The notes: generated from the letters alone by a model not told the origin. 64,000 bases of DNA from Haloterrigena turkmenica DSM 5511 (GCF_000025325.1 NC_013743.1:1054001-1118000); one strand, 5' to 3'; counted from the first letter of the stretch, positions 17,768-27,263 are shown. Numbers and translations: made by a program.

Positions 17768-17932
17768 ATGTTCGGTGATCCCACACCGTCCGAAGAAACC
17801 CAGTCACGACCGGAAAGCGATCGACGCGTTCGGCCGGCGTTCCTGACGCTCCTCGCGATCGCGACCGCGGCCGCGGGACTCCTTCTCTGGCGCCGTCGTA
17901 CCGCGGCGCCGAAGCTAGAACCGCCGTTCTGA
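17768..17932 (+). CDS. Single-helix mini-protein upstream of fdh genes
   Basis: 54 residues: a polar, charged N-terminus followed by one membrane helix ('AFLTLLAIATAAAGLLLW') with arginines after it, which would anchor the tail in the cytoplasm. It lies between the MFS carrier and the formate dehydrogenase genes on the same strand. Start and stop are clear and composition is that of a haloarchaeal gene, but I know no family for it. Confidence 0.5.
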   Translation: MFGDPTPSEETQSRPESDRRVRPAFLTLLAIATAAAGLLLWRRRTAAPKLEPPF

Positions 17933-18100
17933 TCGCCGACGGGCGCCGCCGGAACGAGGCGGTCGTGACCGCGACGCTATCGCGGCGGCTCTTCGCTCGA
18001 ACCGCCCGCCGGCACCCATAAGACGCCCGACATGCCGGCGAACCGTTCCATACCCATTCAGGCCGTGCCTTTTCGGGCCGGGGTGCCGTCCGAGGGCGTA

Positions 18101-19729
18101 ATGGCTGAACGGAGCGATCCAACCGACGAAGAGACGGTGATCCGGATCGCCGCCGGTTCGCGGAGCCGACGGCGCAAGCGCCGCGCCCTCGAGGAAATCC
18201 GCTCGGCGGCCGCCGAGACGCCCGTCGTTGAGACGGGGCCGACCGGAATCAGGGCGCTCGAGCCGCTGGTTTTGTTCACCCGCGAGGATCGAACGGCGTT
18301 CTACCCCGGATCGATCACGGGCCGACTCGAGTCGCTGGTGGAGACGTTCGAGCGCGGGGAGCTCCCGACCGACGACGCGATCGCGGTCGTCGAGCACGAG
18401 CCGACGCCGTCGTCGCTCCCGACGCCCGAGGACGGGCCGCTCTCGGTGGGTCGGCGCCGCGTCCTCGGTCGCTGTGGCTGGGTCGATCCCGCGTCGGTTC
18501 CCGACGAGTCGGCAGCCGAACTAGCTGGCGACGATCCTGACGAGGCGCTCTCGCGGGTCCGCGACGTGGGGCTGCTCGGCCGCGGTCGCGGCGACTGGAG
18601 CGTCGACGATCCCGTCGCCGAGGAGTGGGAACTGGCCCGCGAGGCGGCCGCAGAGGGGGCCGACGAAGGCGACTCCGAGGCCGACGAGCCGGTCGTTGTC
18701 GTCAACGGAAACGAGAGCGACGACCGCAACGCGACCGATCGGACGCTGCTCGAGGCCGCGCCGGGCGAGGTACTCGACGGGGCCCTCGCGGTCGCCGAAC
18801 TGGTCGGCGCCGACGACGTCGTCGTCTACTGCAACGAGAACGACGACCGGGCCCGTGAGCGCGTCCACGAGGCCGCCCGCAACGCCGAGGAGCGGTTCGC
18901 CGAGCGCCTCGACCGAGAGAGCGGGCCCGAGGTCGTCGTCGGTCCGGACCGCTACATCGCCGGCGAGCCGACGATGGCACTCGAGGCCATGGAGGGCAAC
19001 GACCGCCTCGAGGCGCGGCTTCGACCGCCCTCGCCCGCGGAACACGGGCTGTACGGACGGCCGACCATCGTTCACACGCCGCGGACGATGGCGCAGGTCC
19101 GCCGCGCGTTGCTCGCCCCCGACGAGTTTGACGCCGACGACGCGGATCCCGGCACCCGACTGTTCACGGTGACGGGCGACGTCGACGCGGCGGCGACCGT
19201 GGAACTGCCGACCGGCGGGAGTCTCGCTGACGTCCGCGAGACCGTCGACCTCGAGGGGCGGTTCAAGATGGCCTGCGTCGGCGGCCAGTTCGGCGGATTC
19301 ACGCGGTCGCTCTCTCAGTCCCCGTCGGCGCCCGCTCTCGAGGGCGCGGAGCTCGGCACTGAGGGCGTGGTCGAACTGCTAAACGAGGACAACTGCGTGC
19401 TCGCGACGGCCGGGCGGCGAGCGAACTTCGCGATGGAGGAAAACTGCGGGCGCTGTGTCACTTGCCGCGAGGGAAGCCAGGAACTCACGAACATGCTTCG
19501 AGATATCTACGACGGCCAGTACCAAGACGCGAAGATACGCGAATTGACCCGCGTGATGGGCGAGACGAGCATCTGCCAGTTCGGCCGGACGGCGATCCGC
19601 CCGGCCGTCACGGGGATGCGCGAGTTCGAGCGGGAGGTGGCCGCTCACACCGAGGGTCGCTGTCCCAGCGGTGAGTGCGAGGGCGCGATGACACAGACCG
19701 CCGGACGCCAGGCGGGAGGGAACCGATGA
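18101..19729 (+). CDS. NuoF-like electron-transfer subunit of formate dehydrogenase
   Basis: A 542-residue relative of NADH:quinone oxidoreductase subunit F. The NuoF order is visible: a degenerate FMN/NADH loop ('VGLLGRGRGDW' where NuoF has a GxRGRGGxGFP pattern), 'VVVNGNESD', 'YIAGEPTMALEAMEGN', 'GLYGRPTIVHTPRTM', an SLBB-like segment, and a C-terminal 4Fe-4S site 'CGRCVTCREGS' with a distant 'CQFG'. It likely passes electrons between the formate dehydrogenase catalytic subunit and a carrier. The altered nucleotide loop raises doubt about NADH use. A start at 18032 is possible. Its stop overlaps the next ATG (ATGA). Confidence 0.88.
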   Translation: MAERSDPTDEETVIRIAAGSRSRRRKRRALEEIRSAAAETPVVETGPTGIRALEPLVLFTREDRTAFYPGSITGRLESLVETFERGELPTDDAIAVVEHEPTPSSLPTPEDGPLSVGRRRVLGRCGWVDPASVPDESAAELAGDDPDEALSRVRDVGLLGRGRGDWSVDDPVAEEWELAREAAAEGADEGDSEADEPVVVVNGNESDDRNATDRTLLEAAPGEVLDGALAVAELVGADDVVVYCNENDDRARERVHEAARNAEERFAERLDRESGPEVVVGPDRYIAGEPTMALEAMEGNDRLEARLRPPSPAEHGLYGRPTIVHTPRTMAQVRRALLAPDEFDADDADPGTRLFTVTGDVDAAATVELPTGGSLADVRETVDLEGRFKMACVGGQFGGFTRSLSQSPSAPALEGAELGTEGVVELLNEDNCVLATAGRRANFAMEENCGRCVTCREGSQELTNMLRDIYDGQYQDAKIRELTRVMGETSICQFGRTAIRPAVTGMREFEREVAAHTEGRCPSGECEGAMTQTAGRQAGGNR

Positions 19730-22700
19730 GCAGCGAGGACCCGGCGAGCCACGTCGACGACGTGGAGACCGAGCGGCGGCCGACCGCCGTCGAGAAACTC
19801 CCCTCAGTACCGAACGTCGCCGATCCGCGGCCGAGCACCCCGCTGACCGAACAGTTCGAGACCGGAACCGCCAACGATCCGGACGTCCGCTCCGGAGACG
19901 GCAAGGACGGAATGACCCACCTCACGGTCGACGGGACGCCCGTCTCGGTGCCGCCGGGCTCGACGATCATCGACGCGATCGAGTCCGTCGAACCGGCCGA
20001 CGAGTTGGCCGCGCTCTGTTACTACGACCGCGACACCGAACAGGCCGACGAGATCGGTCCGCGCGGCGAGTGTCGGACCTGCACCGTCCACACCGAGGAG
20101 CACGGGCTCGTGACGTCCTGCTCGCACCCCGTCGAGGAGGGGATGACGGTCCGGACCGACGAGGACGACGCGGCCGAGGCCCGCGAGGTCAACCTCGACC
20201 TCCAGCTGTCGGACCACAACCTCCGCTGTACGACCTGCGGCCAGAACGGCCGCTGCGAACTGCAGGACACCTCCATCGAGCAAGGCGTCGAGGAGCCCCG
20301 TTGGGGCGTCTTCGAGGACCGCGATCAGTACGAGCCGCTCGACGACACCTCGCCGGCCATTCAGATCGACCGCAACAAGTGCATCCTCTGTAACCGCTGC
20401 GTCGAGGCCTGCAACGACGTGCAGGTCGAGGGCGTCCTCCGGATGGAGGGCAACGGCCAGGACACCCGCATCGCCTTCCAAAACGGCGAGGACACCTTCG
20501 ACGAGTCCACCTGCGTCTCCTGTGGCCACTGCGCGACCGTCTGTCCGACCGGCGCCCTGGTCGAGCAGGGACTGACCGACGCTGCGACGATTCCCCTGCC
20601 CGGCTTCACCCAGGAGAACTCGATCGGGAAAGTCCTCGAGAGTCCGAAGGCCGAAACGGCCGATCAGACCGAGGCGCCGAACCGGGACCTCCCCTACGAC
20701 GTGGGCGGGCGAGGGAAGCCCGAGGAGGACCTGTCCGGCGTCGCCCGCTTCATGTCGATCGCGAGAGCGCGCGCCGGGGACTCGAAGCGGCAGATGAGCC
20801 ATACCCTGAAAGAGGTCGGCGACCGCGCGCTCGAGGAGTTCGAACACTTCTCCGAGGGGATCGCCAGCGAGGCGATGCCGGCCGGTCAGCTGTTCAACGT
20901 CGCGACGACGATCGGCGACGCGCGCCTCTCGCGGATCGAGAAGGCCGAGACCACCTGTAACTACTGCGCGGTCGGTTGTCGGTTCGAGCTCTACGGCAAG
21001 GACGGCGAGGTGCTCGGCGTCCGACCCGCCGAGCCCGACTCGGCGCCGGCGAACGACTTCTCGACCTGCGTGAAGGGGAAATTCGGCTACGATTACGTCG
21101 ATGCCGACGACCGACTCGAGAAACCGCTGATCCGGAAGGAGGACGCGCCGGACGGGCCGGTCGGCCGTGAGGGCTTCCGCGAGGCCACGTGGAAGGAAGC
21201 GCTCGAGCGCGTCTACGAGGGGCTCTCGGAGGTCCGCGAGGAACACGGCAGCGAGAGCCTCTCGGTCATCTCCTCGTCGAAGACGACCAACGAGGAGAAC
21301 TTCCTCTGCCAGAAGTTCGCTCGGCAGGTGCTGGGGACGCCCCACGTCGACAACTGCGCGCGGCTCTGTCACTCCTCGACCGTGGCCGCGCTGCAGCAGA
21401 CGGTCGGTTACGGCGCGATGACCAACCGGATCAACGAGGACATCGCGGAGACCGACTGCTATCTCATCACCGGTTCGAACACGACCGAGTCCCACCCCGT
21501 CCTCGCGACGCGGATCAAGCAGAACGTCCGGGACGGCGCCGACCTCATCGTCATCGACCCCCGTGAGATGGGACTGGCCGAGCACGCCGACCAGTACATC
21601 CGGACGACGCCCGGCGAGGACGTGGCCTGGATGAACGGGATGATGCGGTACATCATCGAGAACGACCTCCACGACGAGGAGTTCATCGAGGAGCGGACGA
21701 AGCACTTCGAGAAGTTGAAAGAGAAGGTCGAGCCGTTCACGCCCGAGAAGGTCGAGGAACTGACGGCCGTCCCCGCCGAGGAACTGAAGCAGGCCGCGGA
21801 GACGATCGCCACCGCGGACACCTGCATCTTCGGCTGGGCGATGGGGCTGACCCAGCACAACACCGGCACGCGGAACGTGATGTCGATCGCCAACCTCGCG
21901 CTGCTGACGGGCAACCTCGGCAAGCCCGGGGCCGGCCTCTCGGCGTTCCGCGGACAGAACAACGTCCAGGGCGGGGGCGGCGACATGGGACCGGCCCCGC
22001 ACACGCTCCCGGGATACCAGGACCTCGCCGACGAGGAGGTGCTGGACAAGTTCGCCGACGCGTGGGGAGAGCGCCCGCCCAACGAGATCGGGCTTCGGCT
22101 CCCGGAGATGTTCCACGCGATTAACGACGACGAGCTCCGCGGCATGTTCATCATGGGCGAGAATCCCGTCCTCTCGGAACCGGACGTCGACAACGCCGAG
22201 GAGGGGCTCGAGAATATCGACTTCCTCGCCATGCAGGACATCTTCCTGACCGAGTCGGCCGAGTACGCCGACGTCGTCCTCCCGGCCGCCTCCGCCGCCG
22301 AGAAGTCCGGCACGTTCACGAACACCGAACGGCGCATCCAGCGGGTCCGTCCCGCGGTCGACTCGCCGGGGAAGGCGAAACCCGACCAGGAGATCCTCAT
22401 CCAGCTCGCTCGACGGTTCGGCTACGACTGGGACTACGACGGTCCGGCCGAGGTGATGGAGGAGATCAACGACCTCGTCCCCATCTACGGCGGCGTCACC
22501 TACGAGCGACTCGAGGAGGAGACCAAGGGCATCCAGTGGCCCTGCTTCGACGAGGACCACCCCGGGACCCCCTACCTCTACGAGGACGAGTTCAACTTCG
22601 AGGACGGGAAGGCCCGCTTCGTCCCCGCCGACTACGCCAAGCCGCCGGACATGCCCGACGAGGAGTACCCGATCACGCTCTCCTCGGGGCGGGTCCTGTA

Positions 22701-23118
22701 CCACTGGCACACCGGCACGATGACCCGCCGGGTCGGGACGCTCATGAACCACGTCCCCGAGAGCTTCGTGACGATCCACCCCGAGATGGCCGACCAGTTG
22801 GGCATCGACGATCAGGAGTACGTCCGCGTCCAGTCCCGGCAGGGCGAGATCGTCGTGAAGGCCAACGTCGAGGACACCTCCGATCCCGGCGTCGTCTTCA
22901 TACCGATGCACTTCCCGCAGGGGGCGATCAACAAGCTCACCCAGCACGAACTCGACCCGACGTCGTTCATCCCGCAGTACAAGGTGACGAGCGTCCGCAT
23001 CACGCCGCTCGACGTTCCCCCCGAGGAGGCGGCCAACGTCGTCTCCCCGACGCCCGGCCAGCTCGAGGGCCAGGACGGCGACCCCGAGGACGTCGGCGGT
23101 CGGCGGGCTGACGACTGA
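19726..23118 (+). CDS. Formate dehydrogenase alpha subunit (NuoG/FdhF-like)
   Basis: An 1130-residue molybdopterin enzyme that oxidises formate to CO2. It has an N-terminal 2Fe-2S domain ('GECRTCTV'), a NuoG His-Cys cluster ('DHNLRCTTCGQNGRCELQ'), two 4Fe-4S motifs ('CILCNRCVEAC', 'CVSCGHCATVCP'), a Mo-bisMGD 4Fe-4S domain ('CNYCAVGCRFELYG'), then the catalytic domain with the metal-ligand cysteine in 'NCARLCHSST' (cysteine, not selenocysteine), and a C-terminal dinucleotide-binding domain ('YHWHTGTMTRR'). There is no twin-arginine signal, so it is cytoplasmic. The ATG at 19726 overlaps the stop of the NuoF-like gene. No fdhD or NuoE-like gene is next to it. Confidence 0.94.
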   Translation: MSSEDPASHVDDVETERRPTAVEKLPSVPNVADPRPSTPLTEQFETGTANDPDVRSGDGKDGMTHLTVDGTPVSVPPGSTIIDAIESVEPADELAALCYYDRDTEQADEIGPRGECRTCTVHTEEHGLVTSCSHPVEEGMTVRTDEDDAAEAREVNLDLQLSDHNLRCTTCGQNGRCELQDTSIEQGVEEPRWGVFEDRDQYEPLDDTSPAIQIDRNKCILCNRCVEACNDVQVEGVLRMEGNGQDTRIAFQNGEDTFDESTCVSCGHCATVCPTGALVEQGLTDAATIPLPGFTQENSIGKVLESPKAETADQTEAPNRDLPYDVGGRGKPEEDLSGVARFMSIARARAGDSKRQMSHTLKEVGDRALEEFEHFSEGIASEAMPAGQLFNVATTIGDARLSRIEKAETTCNYCAVGCRFELYGKDGEVLGVRPAEPDSAPANDFSTCVKGKFGYDYVDADDRLEKPLIRKEDAPDGPVGREGFREATWKEALERVYEGLSEVREEHGSESLSVISSSKTTNEENFLCQKFARQVLGTPHVDNCARLCHSSTVAALQQTVGYGAMTNRINEDIAETDCYLITGSNTTESHPVLATRIKQNVRDGADLIVIDPREMGLAEHADQYIRTTPGEDVAWMNGMMRYIIENDLHDEEFIEERTKHFEKLKEKVEPFTPEKVEELTAVPAEELKQAAETIATADTCIFGWAMGLTQHNTGTRNVMSIANLALLTGNLGKPGAGLSAFRGQNNVQGGGGDMGPAPHTLPGYQDLADEEVLDKFADAWGERPPNEIGLRLPEMFHAINDDELRGMFIMGENPVLSEPDVDNAEEGLENIDFLAMQDIFLTESAEYADVVLPAASAAEKSGTFTNTERRIQRVRPAVDSPGKAKPDQEILIQLARRFGYDWDYDGPAEVMEEINDLVPIYGGVTYERLEEETKGIQWPCFDEDHPGTPYLYEDEFNFEDGKARFVPADYAKPPDMPDEEYPITLSSGRVLYHWHTGTMTRRVGTLMNHVPESFVTIHPEMADQLGIDDQEYVRVQSRQGEIVVKANVEDTSDPGVVFIPMHFPQGAINKLTQHELDPTSFIPQYKVTSVRITPLDVPPEEAANVVSPTPGQLEGQDGDPEDVGGRRADD

Positions 23119-23321
23119 GCCGCCCGGTCTGGGACGGACCAGTCCCTCGACTCGGGACCGACAGCCATTCGGAGTCGTCGGCACGCGGAGCCACTCGAGC
23201 GCCACGATCAGCGCGCTATCGGCTCGTCGTCGTTTCGGACGCGAAAATGGGTTGCTGTCGGGCGACCGGCGGTCGAGCCGCGGCGGTCGATACCCGAATC
23301 CGTTCGGCGGTGCCGTTCGTT

Positions 23322-23519
23322 TCAGTCCGACGGCGGCGCCGCCGTCGGCGCGGCGTCTTCCGACGGAGCGATCCGGCGGAAGTCGCCGTCACCGCAGGTG
23401 CACTCCTCCGAGACACCGATCGGTCTGATCGTGCCGTCCGGCTGCTGTTTGGAGACGAACACCGATTCACAGGAGCGACACACTGCGACGATCCTCGTCC
23501 CGGATTCTGACCTGCTCAT
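23322..23519 (-). CDS. Small zinc-finger-like protein
   Basis: 65 residues with a metal-binding layout 'CRSCESVF' plus 'CTCGDGDF' 20-odd residues on, then an alanine/proline-rich tail. Four cysteines of this spacing suggest a zinc ribbon. Many haloarchaeal genomes code for such short proteins without known role. It stands alone between the formate dehydrogenase and MaoC genes; the flanks (23119-23321, 23520-23681) hold nothing recognisable. Confidence 0.65.
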   Translation of the reverse strand: MSRSESGTRIVAVCRSCESVFVSKQQPDGTIRPIGVSEECTCGDGDFRRIAPSEDAAPTAAPPSD

Positions 23520-23681
23520 CGAGTAGGAAAACGGGACGGTGGGGCATCATCATTGCTCCAATCTATTTTGGCTCGCCTCGGTATCCGAGAGCCGGGACGG
23601 CCGAAAGATGGCTCGAGACGGACTCACGGAAGGCTCTCCGGAGATCAGCTGATGGGGTATCGAGTCGAACGCGAAAACGGC

Positions 23682-24341
23682 TCAGTCGTCGGGCTGTTCG
23701 TCGATAACGACGACTGCCTCGCCGTCGATAACCGTCGTTCCGTCGGCGTTCTCGACGGTCGTGTGCAGGCGGTAGCGGGTGTCGCCCAGTTCCTCGACGA
23801 TCTCGCAGGCGGCAGTGACGGTCTCGCCGATCTCGACGGGCGCCTGGAACTCGAGGTCCTGCGAGAGGTAGATCGTCAGTCCGGGGAACCGGGCCAGGGC
23901 GGCGCTGATCGTTCCGGCGACGAGCGTGCCGTGGGCGATCCGGCCGCCGAACTGGGTGTCGGTGGCGAACGCGTCGGACAGGTGCAGGCGATTCGTGTCG
24001 CCCGAGACCTGCGCGAACGCGGAGACGTCGGTCTCCTCTATCGGCTTCGTGAATCGGACGTAGTCGCCGACGCCGAGGTCGTCGTAGCTGTCGGTCGACC
24101 GCTCCATGATCCAGGCCTCGTCGCTGTACGCGACTTCGACGATGGGCGCCTCGACGGCCTCCGGCTCGCCGTCCGCCGTCGGGCCCTCGGCGCCCGACGA
24201 CGTGGTCAACCCCATCGCGGCGAGGACGGCGTTGTTCGCTTCCACGTAGCTGTTGACGACGTGTTTCGAAACGCTCGACCAGTGCTGGTTCGGCGTCATC
24301 GTGCTGTCGGTGGCGTCGGAGTCCGGACAGTTACTGCTCAT
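23682..24341 (-). CDS. MaoC-family (R)-specific enoyl-CoA hydratase
   Basis: A 219-residue hot-dog-fold hydratase. The catalytic stretch is 'FAQVSGDTNRLHLSDAFA' with the Asp and His of the hydratase-2 motif, followed by 'FGGRIAHGTLVAG'. Such enzymes add water to trans-2-enoyl-CoA to give (R)-3-hydroxyacyl-CoA, a supply route for polyhydroxyalkanoate. The first 75 residues are an extension ('WSSVSKHVVNSYVEANNAVL') not needed for the fold and suggestive of a helical docking segment. The ATG at 24341 is used. It is monocistronic and divergent from the lipoprotein gene. Confidence 0.86.
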   Translation of the reverse strand: MSSNCPDSDATDSTMTPNQHWSSVSKHVVNSYVEANNAVLAAMGLTTSSGAEGPTADGEPEAVEAPIVEVAYSDEAWIMERSTDSYDDLGVGDYVRFTKPIEETDVSAFAQVSGDTNRLHLSDAFATDTQFGGRIAHGTLVAGTISAALARFPGLTIYLSQDLEFQAPVEIGETVTAACEIVEELGDTRYRLHTTVENADGTTVIDGEAVVVIDEQPDD

Positions 24342-24626
24342 AGGTTCTCGAGTATGTGTTGGGTCCAGTCGGCGTCTCGGCTCGGCCCGGGCCGTTGTTC
24401 GGACGGCTGACTCTTTGTAGCATCGCCAAAACACGTTGGTGGTGTCGGACGCACTGCAATCGGGTGCTGACAGTCAGAAACCGATTCACTTCCGTGGCCG
24501 ACCGCCGGCCTCGCAGCCGATCGCGAGCCCTGAGGGCGGTCGACTTCGGCTCGCACGCCGACGGTTGGCCGCTGGTCTCCGCGCGGATGGAAAAGCTTAG
24601 GGCTGTGGTCTGAAGTGACTGCTCAC

Positions 24627-25415
24627 ATGGAATCCCGTCGAGCCGCGGTCGTTCTCGGTGTGTTCGTGATAGTCCTCACGAGCGGTTGCGTCGCCGTCGC
24701 ACCGCCGACGAACGAACCCGAACCGGAGGCGGTCTTCGAGTCGGCGTTCGTCCACAGCGAGGACCTCGAGGACGTCTCCGGCGAAGTCACGGTGACGGTA
24801 AACGGCAGCAACGGCACGAGTACCGAGACGCTTCGCGTCGCCGAACGACCGTACGTCGACTACCGGGACGAAGTCCTCGAGTCGTCGGTCCCCAGCCGGG
24901 TGGGACAACAGTACGTCTCGAACGCGTCGACGACGTGGTGGTACGATCCGCAGTCGGAGATGGCACAGCGGTTCGAGCCGAACGAGTCCTTCGACAGCGA
25001 CGCGGTGCGATCCGATCGCGCCGAGATGGCCAACGAGTCCCTCCAGCAGTACGATCTCGAGTATCAGGGAACCGAAGAGATCGCCGACCGCGAGGCCCAC
25101 GTGCTCGCGGTCGAAGCGAAAGCGGAGGAGGTCGAACGCGGCATCTCGCTTCTCGTCGGCGATACCGAATTCGTCTACGCACTCGAGACGGACGAGGTAC
25201 CCGAGGAGCCGACCATCGTCGAACAGCAGATCTGGGTCGACGCCGAGTACGACTACCCGCTGAAGGAACGGCTGGTCTACGAAGGATCCAACGGCGAGCG
25301 CCACGAGATGGTCTACGAGTTCGAGACGGTCTCGTTCAACGAGGGGCTCGACGACGAGACGTTCACGTTCGAGCCGCCCGAGGGCACCGTCGTCCAGGAT
25401 CTCTCGTCGGAGTAG
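24627..25415 (+). CDS. LolA/DUF2092-like lipoprotein
   Basis: A 262-residue exported lipoprotein. The signal peptide 'AAVVLGVFVIVLTSGC' ends in a lipobox cysteine. The mature part reads like the all-beta outer-membrane carrier fold of LolA/DUF2092 proteins ('DLEDVSGEVTVTV', 'TTWWYDPQSEMAQRF', 'GTEEIADREAHVLAVEA', 'YPLKERLVYEGSNGERHEMV', 'DDETFTFEPPEGT'). Haloarchaeal relatives are cell-surface proteins of unknown cargo. The ATG at 24627 is preceded by a TATA-like 'AAAAGCTTAG' about 32 bases upstream; a GTG at 24615 is an alternative. Confidence 0.82.
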   Translation: MESRRAAVVLGVFVIVLTSGCVAVAPPTNEPEPEAVFESAFVHSEDLEDVSGEVTVTVNGSNGTSTETLRVAERPYVDYRDEVLESSVPSRVGQQYVSNASTTWWYDPQSEMAQRFEPNESFDSDAVRSDRAEMANESLQQYDLEYQGTEEIADREAHVLAVEAKAEEVERGISLLVGDTEFVYALETDEVPEEPTIVEQQIWVDAEYDYPLKERLVYEGSNGERHEMVYEFETVSFNEGLDDETFTFEPPEGTVVQDLSSE

Positions 25416-25445
25416 CGTCCGTTCGAGCCGTTTTCCGACCGTCGT

Positions 25446-26378
25446 CTATTCGGCCGGCTGACCGATGTGTCGCTCTTCCTCGAGTTGGAGTCCACCCTCG
25501 AGCGTGCGGACCGGGTAGGGGATGTCGATCCCCTCCTCGTCGAAGCGCCGTTTGACCGCGGTGACGTACTCGCCGCGCGTTCGGACGAAGTCGGCTCGAG
25601 ACGGGTTCGCAATCCAGAACCGCGACTGGAGGCCGACGTCGGAGTCGCCGAGCTCCGTCAGTCGGACTGATGGCGCGGGGTTGTCCATGATGTCGGGATG
25701 GCGCTCGGCCTCGTCGACGATGATCTCGGTCGCCCGTTCGATGTCGTCGTCGTAGCCGATCCCGAAGACGAACTTCAGTCGGAGCTTATCGGCGTCGACC
25801 GGGTTCTTGAGTACGTTATCGGTGAGCGACGAGTTCGGCACTGTGAGCAACTCGTTGTCGAACGTCCGGACACGAGTCACGCGGAGGCTGATGTCCTCGA
25901 CGACGCCGGCGTAGTCGCCGTTGTCCCACTCGATCCAGTCGCCGATCCGGAACGGCTTGTCGGTGTAGATGAACACGCCCGCAACGAAGTTCGAGATCAC
26001 GTTCTGCATGGCGAGACCGATCGCGAGCGCCCCGGCCGCCGCGATGCCGGCCATCGACACGAGGAAGTTTCCGAAGCCGGCGAAGCCGAAGGCGACGGCG
26101 ACCCCGAAAAAGAGCACGCCGAACCGCGACAGCATCAACAGCGGATTCTTGGCGTGTTCGTCGAGGCCCCGTCTATCGAGGCCCCGTCGGATCAGCGGCA
26201 AGACGACCGTGCGGCCGACGAACCAGATGGCGACGATAGCGATCACGAACCGAAGCACGCTCGCGGCGCTCGCGGCCATGGCTTCGTTGGCGATTCCCGT
26301 CTCCTCGAGCCTGCGACCGATCGGACCCAGCCCGTTCGCCTGTGCGAAAACGCGGGCGGGATCGATCGCGAGACTCAT
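25446..26378 (-). CDS. MscS-family mechanosensitive channel
   Basis: A 310-residue small-conductance mechanosensitive channel protein. Three membrane helices are visible, the last being the pore helix rich in Ala/Gly ('MAGIAAAGALAIGLAMQNVI'). Then comes the cytoplasmic beta domain ('KPFRIGDWIEWDNGDYAGVV', 'TFDNELLTVPNSSLTDNVLK') and an alpha/beta C-domain ending 'IPYPVRTL'. It releases solutes on osmotic downshock. Its ATG overlaps the stop of the YhbY-like gene (ATGA), giving an operon rnp4-yhbY-mscS. Confidence 0.93.
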   Translation of the reverse strand: MSLAIDPARVFAQANGLGPIGRRLEETGIANEAMAASAASVLRFVIAIVAIWFVGRTVVLPLIRRGLDRRGLDEHAKNPLLMLSRFGVLFFGVAVAFGFAGFGNFLVSMAGIAAAGALAIGLAMQNVISNFVAGVFIYTDKPFRIGDWIEWDNGDYAGVVEDISLRVTRVRTFDNELLTVPNSSLTDNVLKNPVDADKLRLKFVFGIGYDDDIERATEIIVDEAERHPDIMDNPAPSVRLTELGDSDVGLQSRFWIANPSRADFVRTRGEYVTAVKRRFDEEGIDIPYPVRTLEGGLQLEEERHIGQPAE

Positions 26379-26623
26379 CGATAGAATACGGCGGTGTGCC
26401 CGCGCGTCTCGATCAGCTCGGCGTTGACGCGATCGGCGAGATCGGCCGCCTTCTCCTCGGTCGAACCGCCGGCCCGCGCCGCGCGGAGGAGTTTGACCTT
26501 CACGAGATCGCGGTCGTCGAGTTGGTCGTCGAGTTCGTCGACGACCGCGTCGATACCGCTCTTGCCGACCCAGACGGTGACGTCGAGGTCGTGTGCCTGC
26601 TGTTTGAGCTCTTGGGTATCCAT
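26375..26623 (-). CDS. YhbY/CRM-domain RNA-binding protein
   Basis: An 82-residue single CRM-domain protein, a class found with ribosome assembly factors. The family pattern is present: 'VWVGKSGIDAVVDELDDQL' (the GKxG loop for RNA contact), 'LVKVKLLRAARAG' and 'GHTAVFYR'. The ATG at 26623 is used; a GTG two codons upstream is possible. It lies between the RNase P subunit gene and the mscS gene on one strand, an order known in haloarchaea. Confidence 0.92.
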   Translation of the reverse strand: MDTQELKQQAHDLDVTVWVGKSGIDAVVDELDDQLDDRDLVKVKLLRAARAGGSTEEKAADLADRVNAELIETRGHTAVFYR

Positions 26624-26731
26624 AGCCACCCGTACCCGTCCGAGCCGTTTGAATCTTCTCGAATCGGAATGCCACGCGGGACGGACACTCTCGAGGCCCT
26701 GATCGGCCCCACCTGTCGGCGACCCGAACCG

Positions 26732-27013
26732 CTACCGATCGTCGTACGGATACCGCGTGTGGGCCCCGCAGTCGCAGGTGATCACGACGTGGCCGTCCTG
26801 CAGTCGTACGCGAGCGTTTCGTCCGGGCCGGAGGTACGCGTCACAGCGGTCGCAGGTGAAGCGTCGAAACTCCCGCGGCAACGTGAGCCGGTTTCGTTCC
26901 GCCACGCGGCGCGCGAGGCGTACATAGTAACGGGCCCGATCGTGCTCGTCGTCGGCAGCCGCCGCTCGAGCCAGTTCGTGGAGGCGCTCGATCCGTTCGG
27001 CGGCGACGTCCAT
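26732..27013 (-). CDS. rnp4: Ribonuclease P protein component 4
   Basis: A 93-residue Rpr2/Rpp21-family subunit of archaeal RNase P, which trims the 5' leader from tRNA precursors. The N-terminal helices ('AERIERLHELARAAA', 'RARYYVRLARRVAERNR') are followed by the zinc ribbon 'CDRCDAYLRPG' and 'VITCDCGAHTRYPY'. Length and motif spacing match the family. It is the first gene of the rnp4-yhbY-mscS run; a weak TATA-like stretch lies about 30 bases upstream. Confidence 0.95.
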   Translation of the reverse strand: MDVAAERIERLHELARAAAADDEHDRARYYVRLARRVAERNRLTLPREFRRFTCDRCDAYLRPGRNARVRLQDGHVVITCDCGAHTRYPYDDR

Positions 27014-27236
27014 ACCGTCCCTTTCGGCGGTTCGCCTATTGATGTTGTGTTCTCGCAGCCGACGGTCGAGTTCGACCGCCGACGAACGCGATCGCTGGAC
27101 GGGCGCCCGAAATTCGATCCGTTCCGCATATCCTGTTCTGCGTCAGTAATTGCCACACAACGCATCGTTCAGCCGGAAATACGGCCAATTGGAAAAGTTT
27201 TTGAGCGTGCCGCATAGCCGATTGTAGTACGCAATA

Positions 27237-27263
27237 TTGTTATATATCAACAGCAAAGAGGTG
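27237..27263 (+). promoter_or_regulatory. TATA box and Shine-Dalgarno for the binding protein
   Basis: 'TTGTTATATATCAA' (27237-27250) is a strong archaeal TATA box. 'GAGGTG' (27258-27263) sits 11 bases before the ATG at 27275 and complements the 16S 3' end, an uncommon feature here because most genes in the window look leaderless. Confidence 0.6.

Noticed and set aside
19804-23205. Very long minus-strand frame opposite the formate dehydrogenase gene
   Set aside because: It is a shadow of high-GC coding DNA; its translation is Val/Leu/Arg/Asp-rich without any family, while the plus strand carries all iron-sulfur and molybdopterin motifs.
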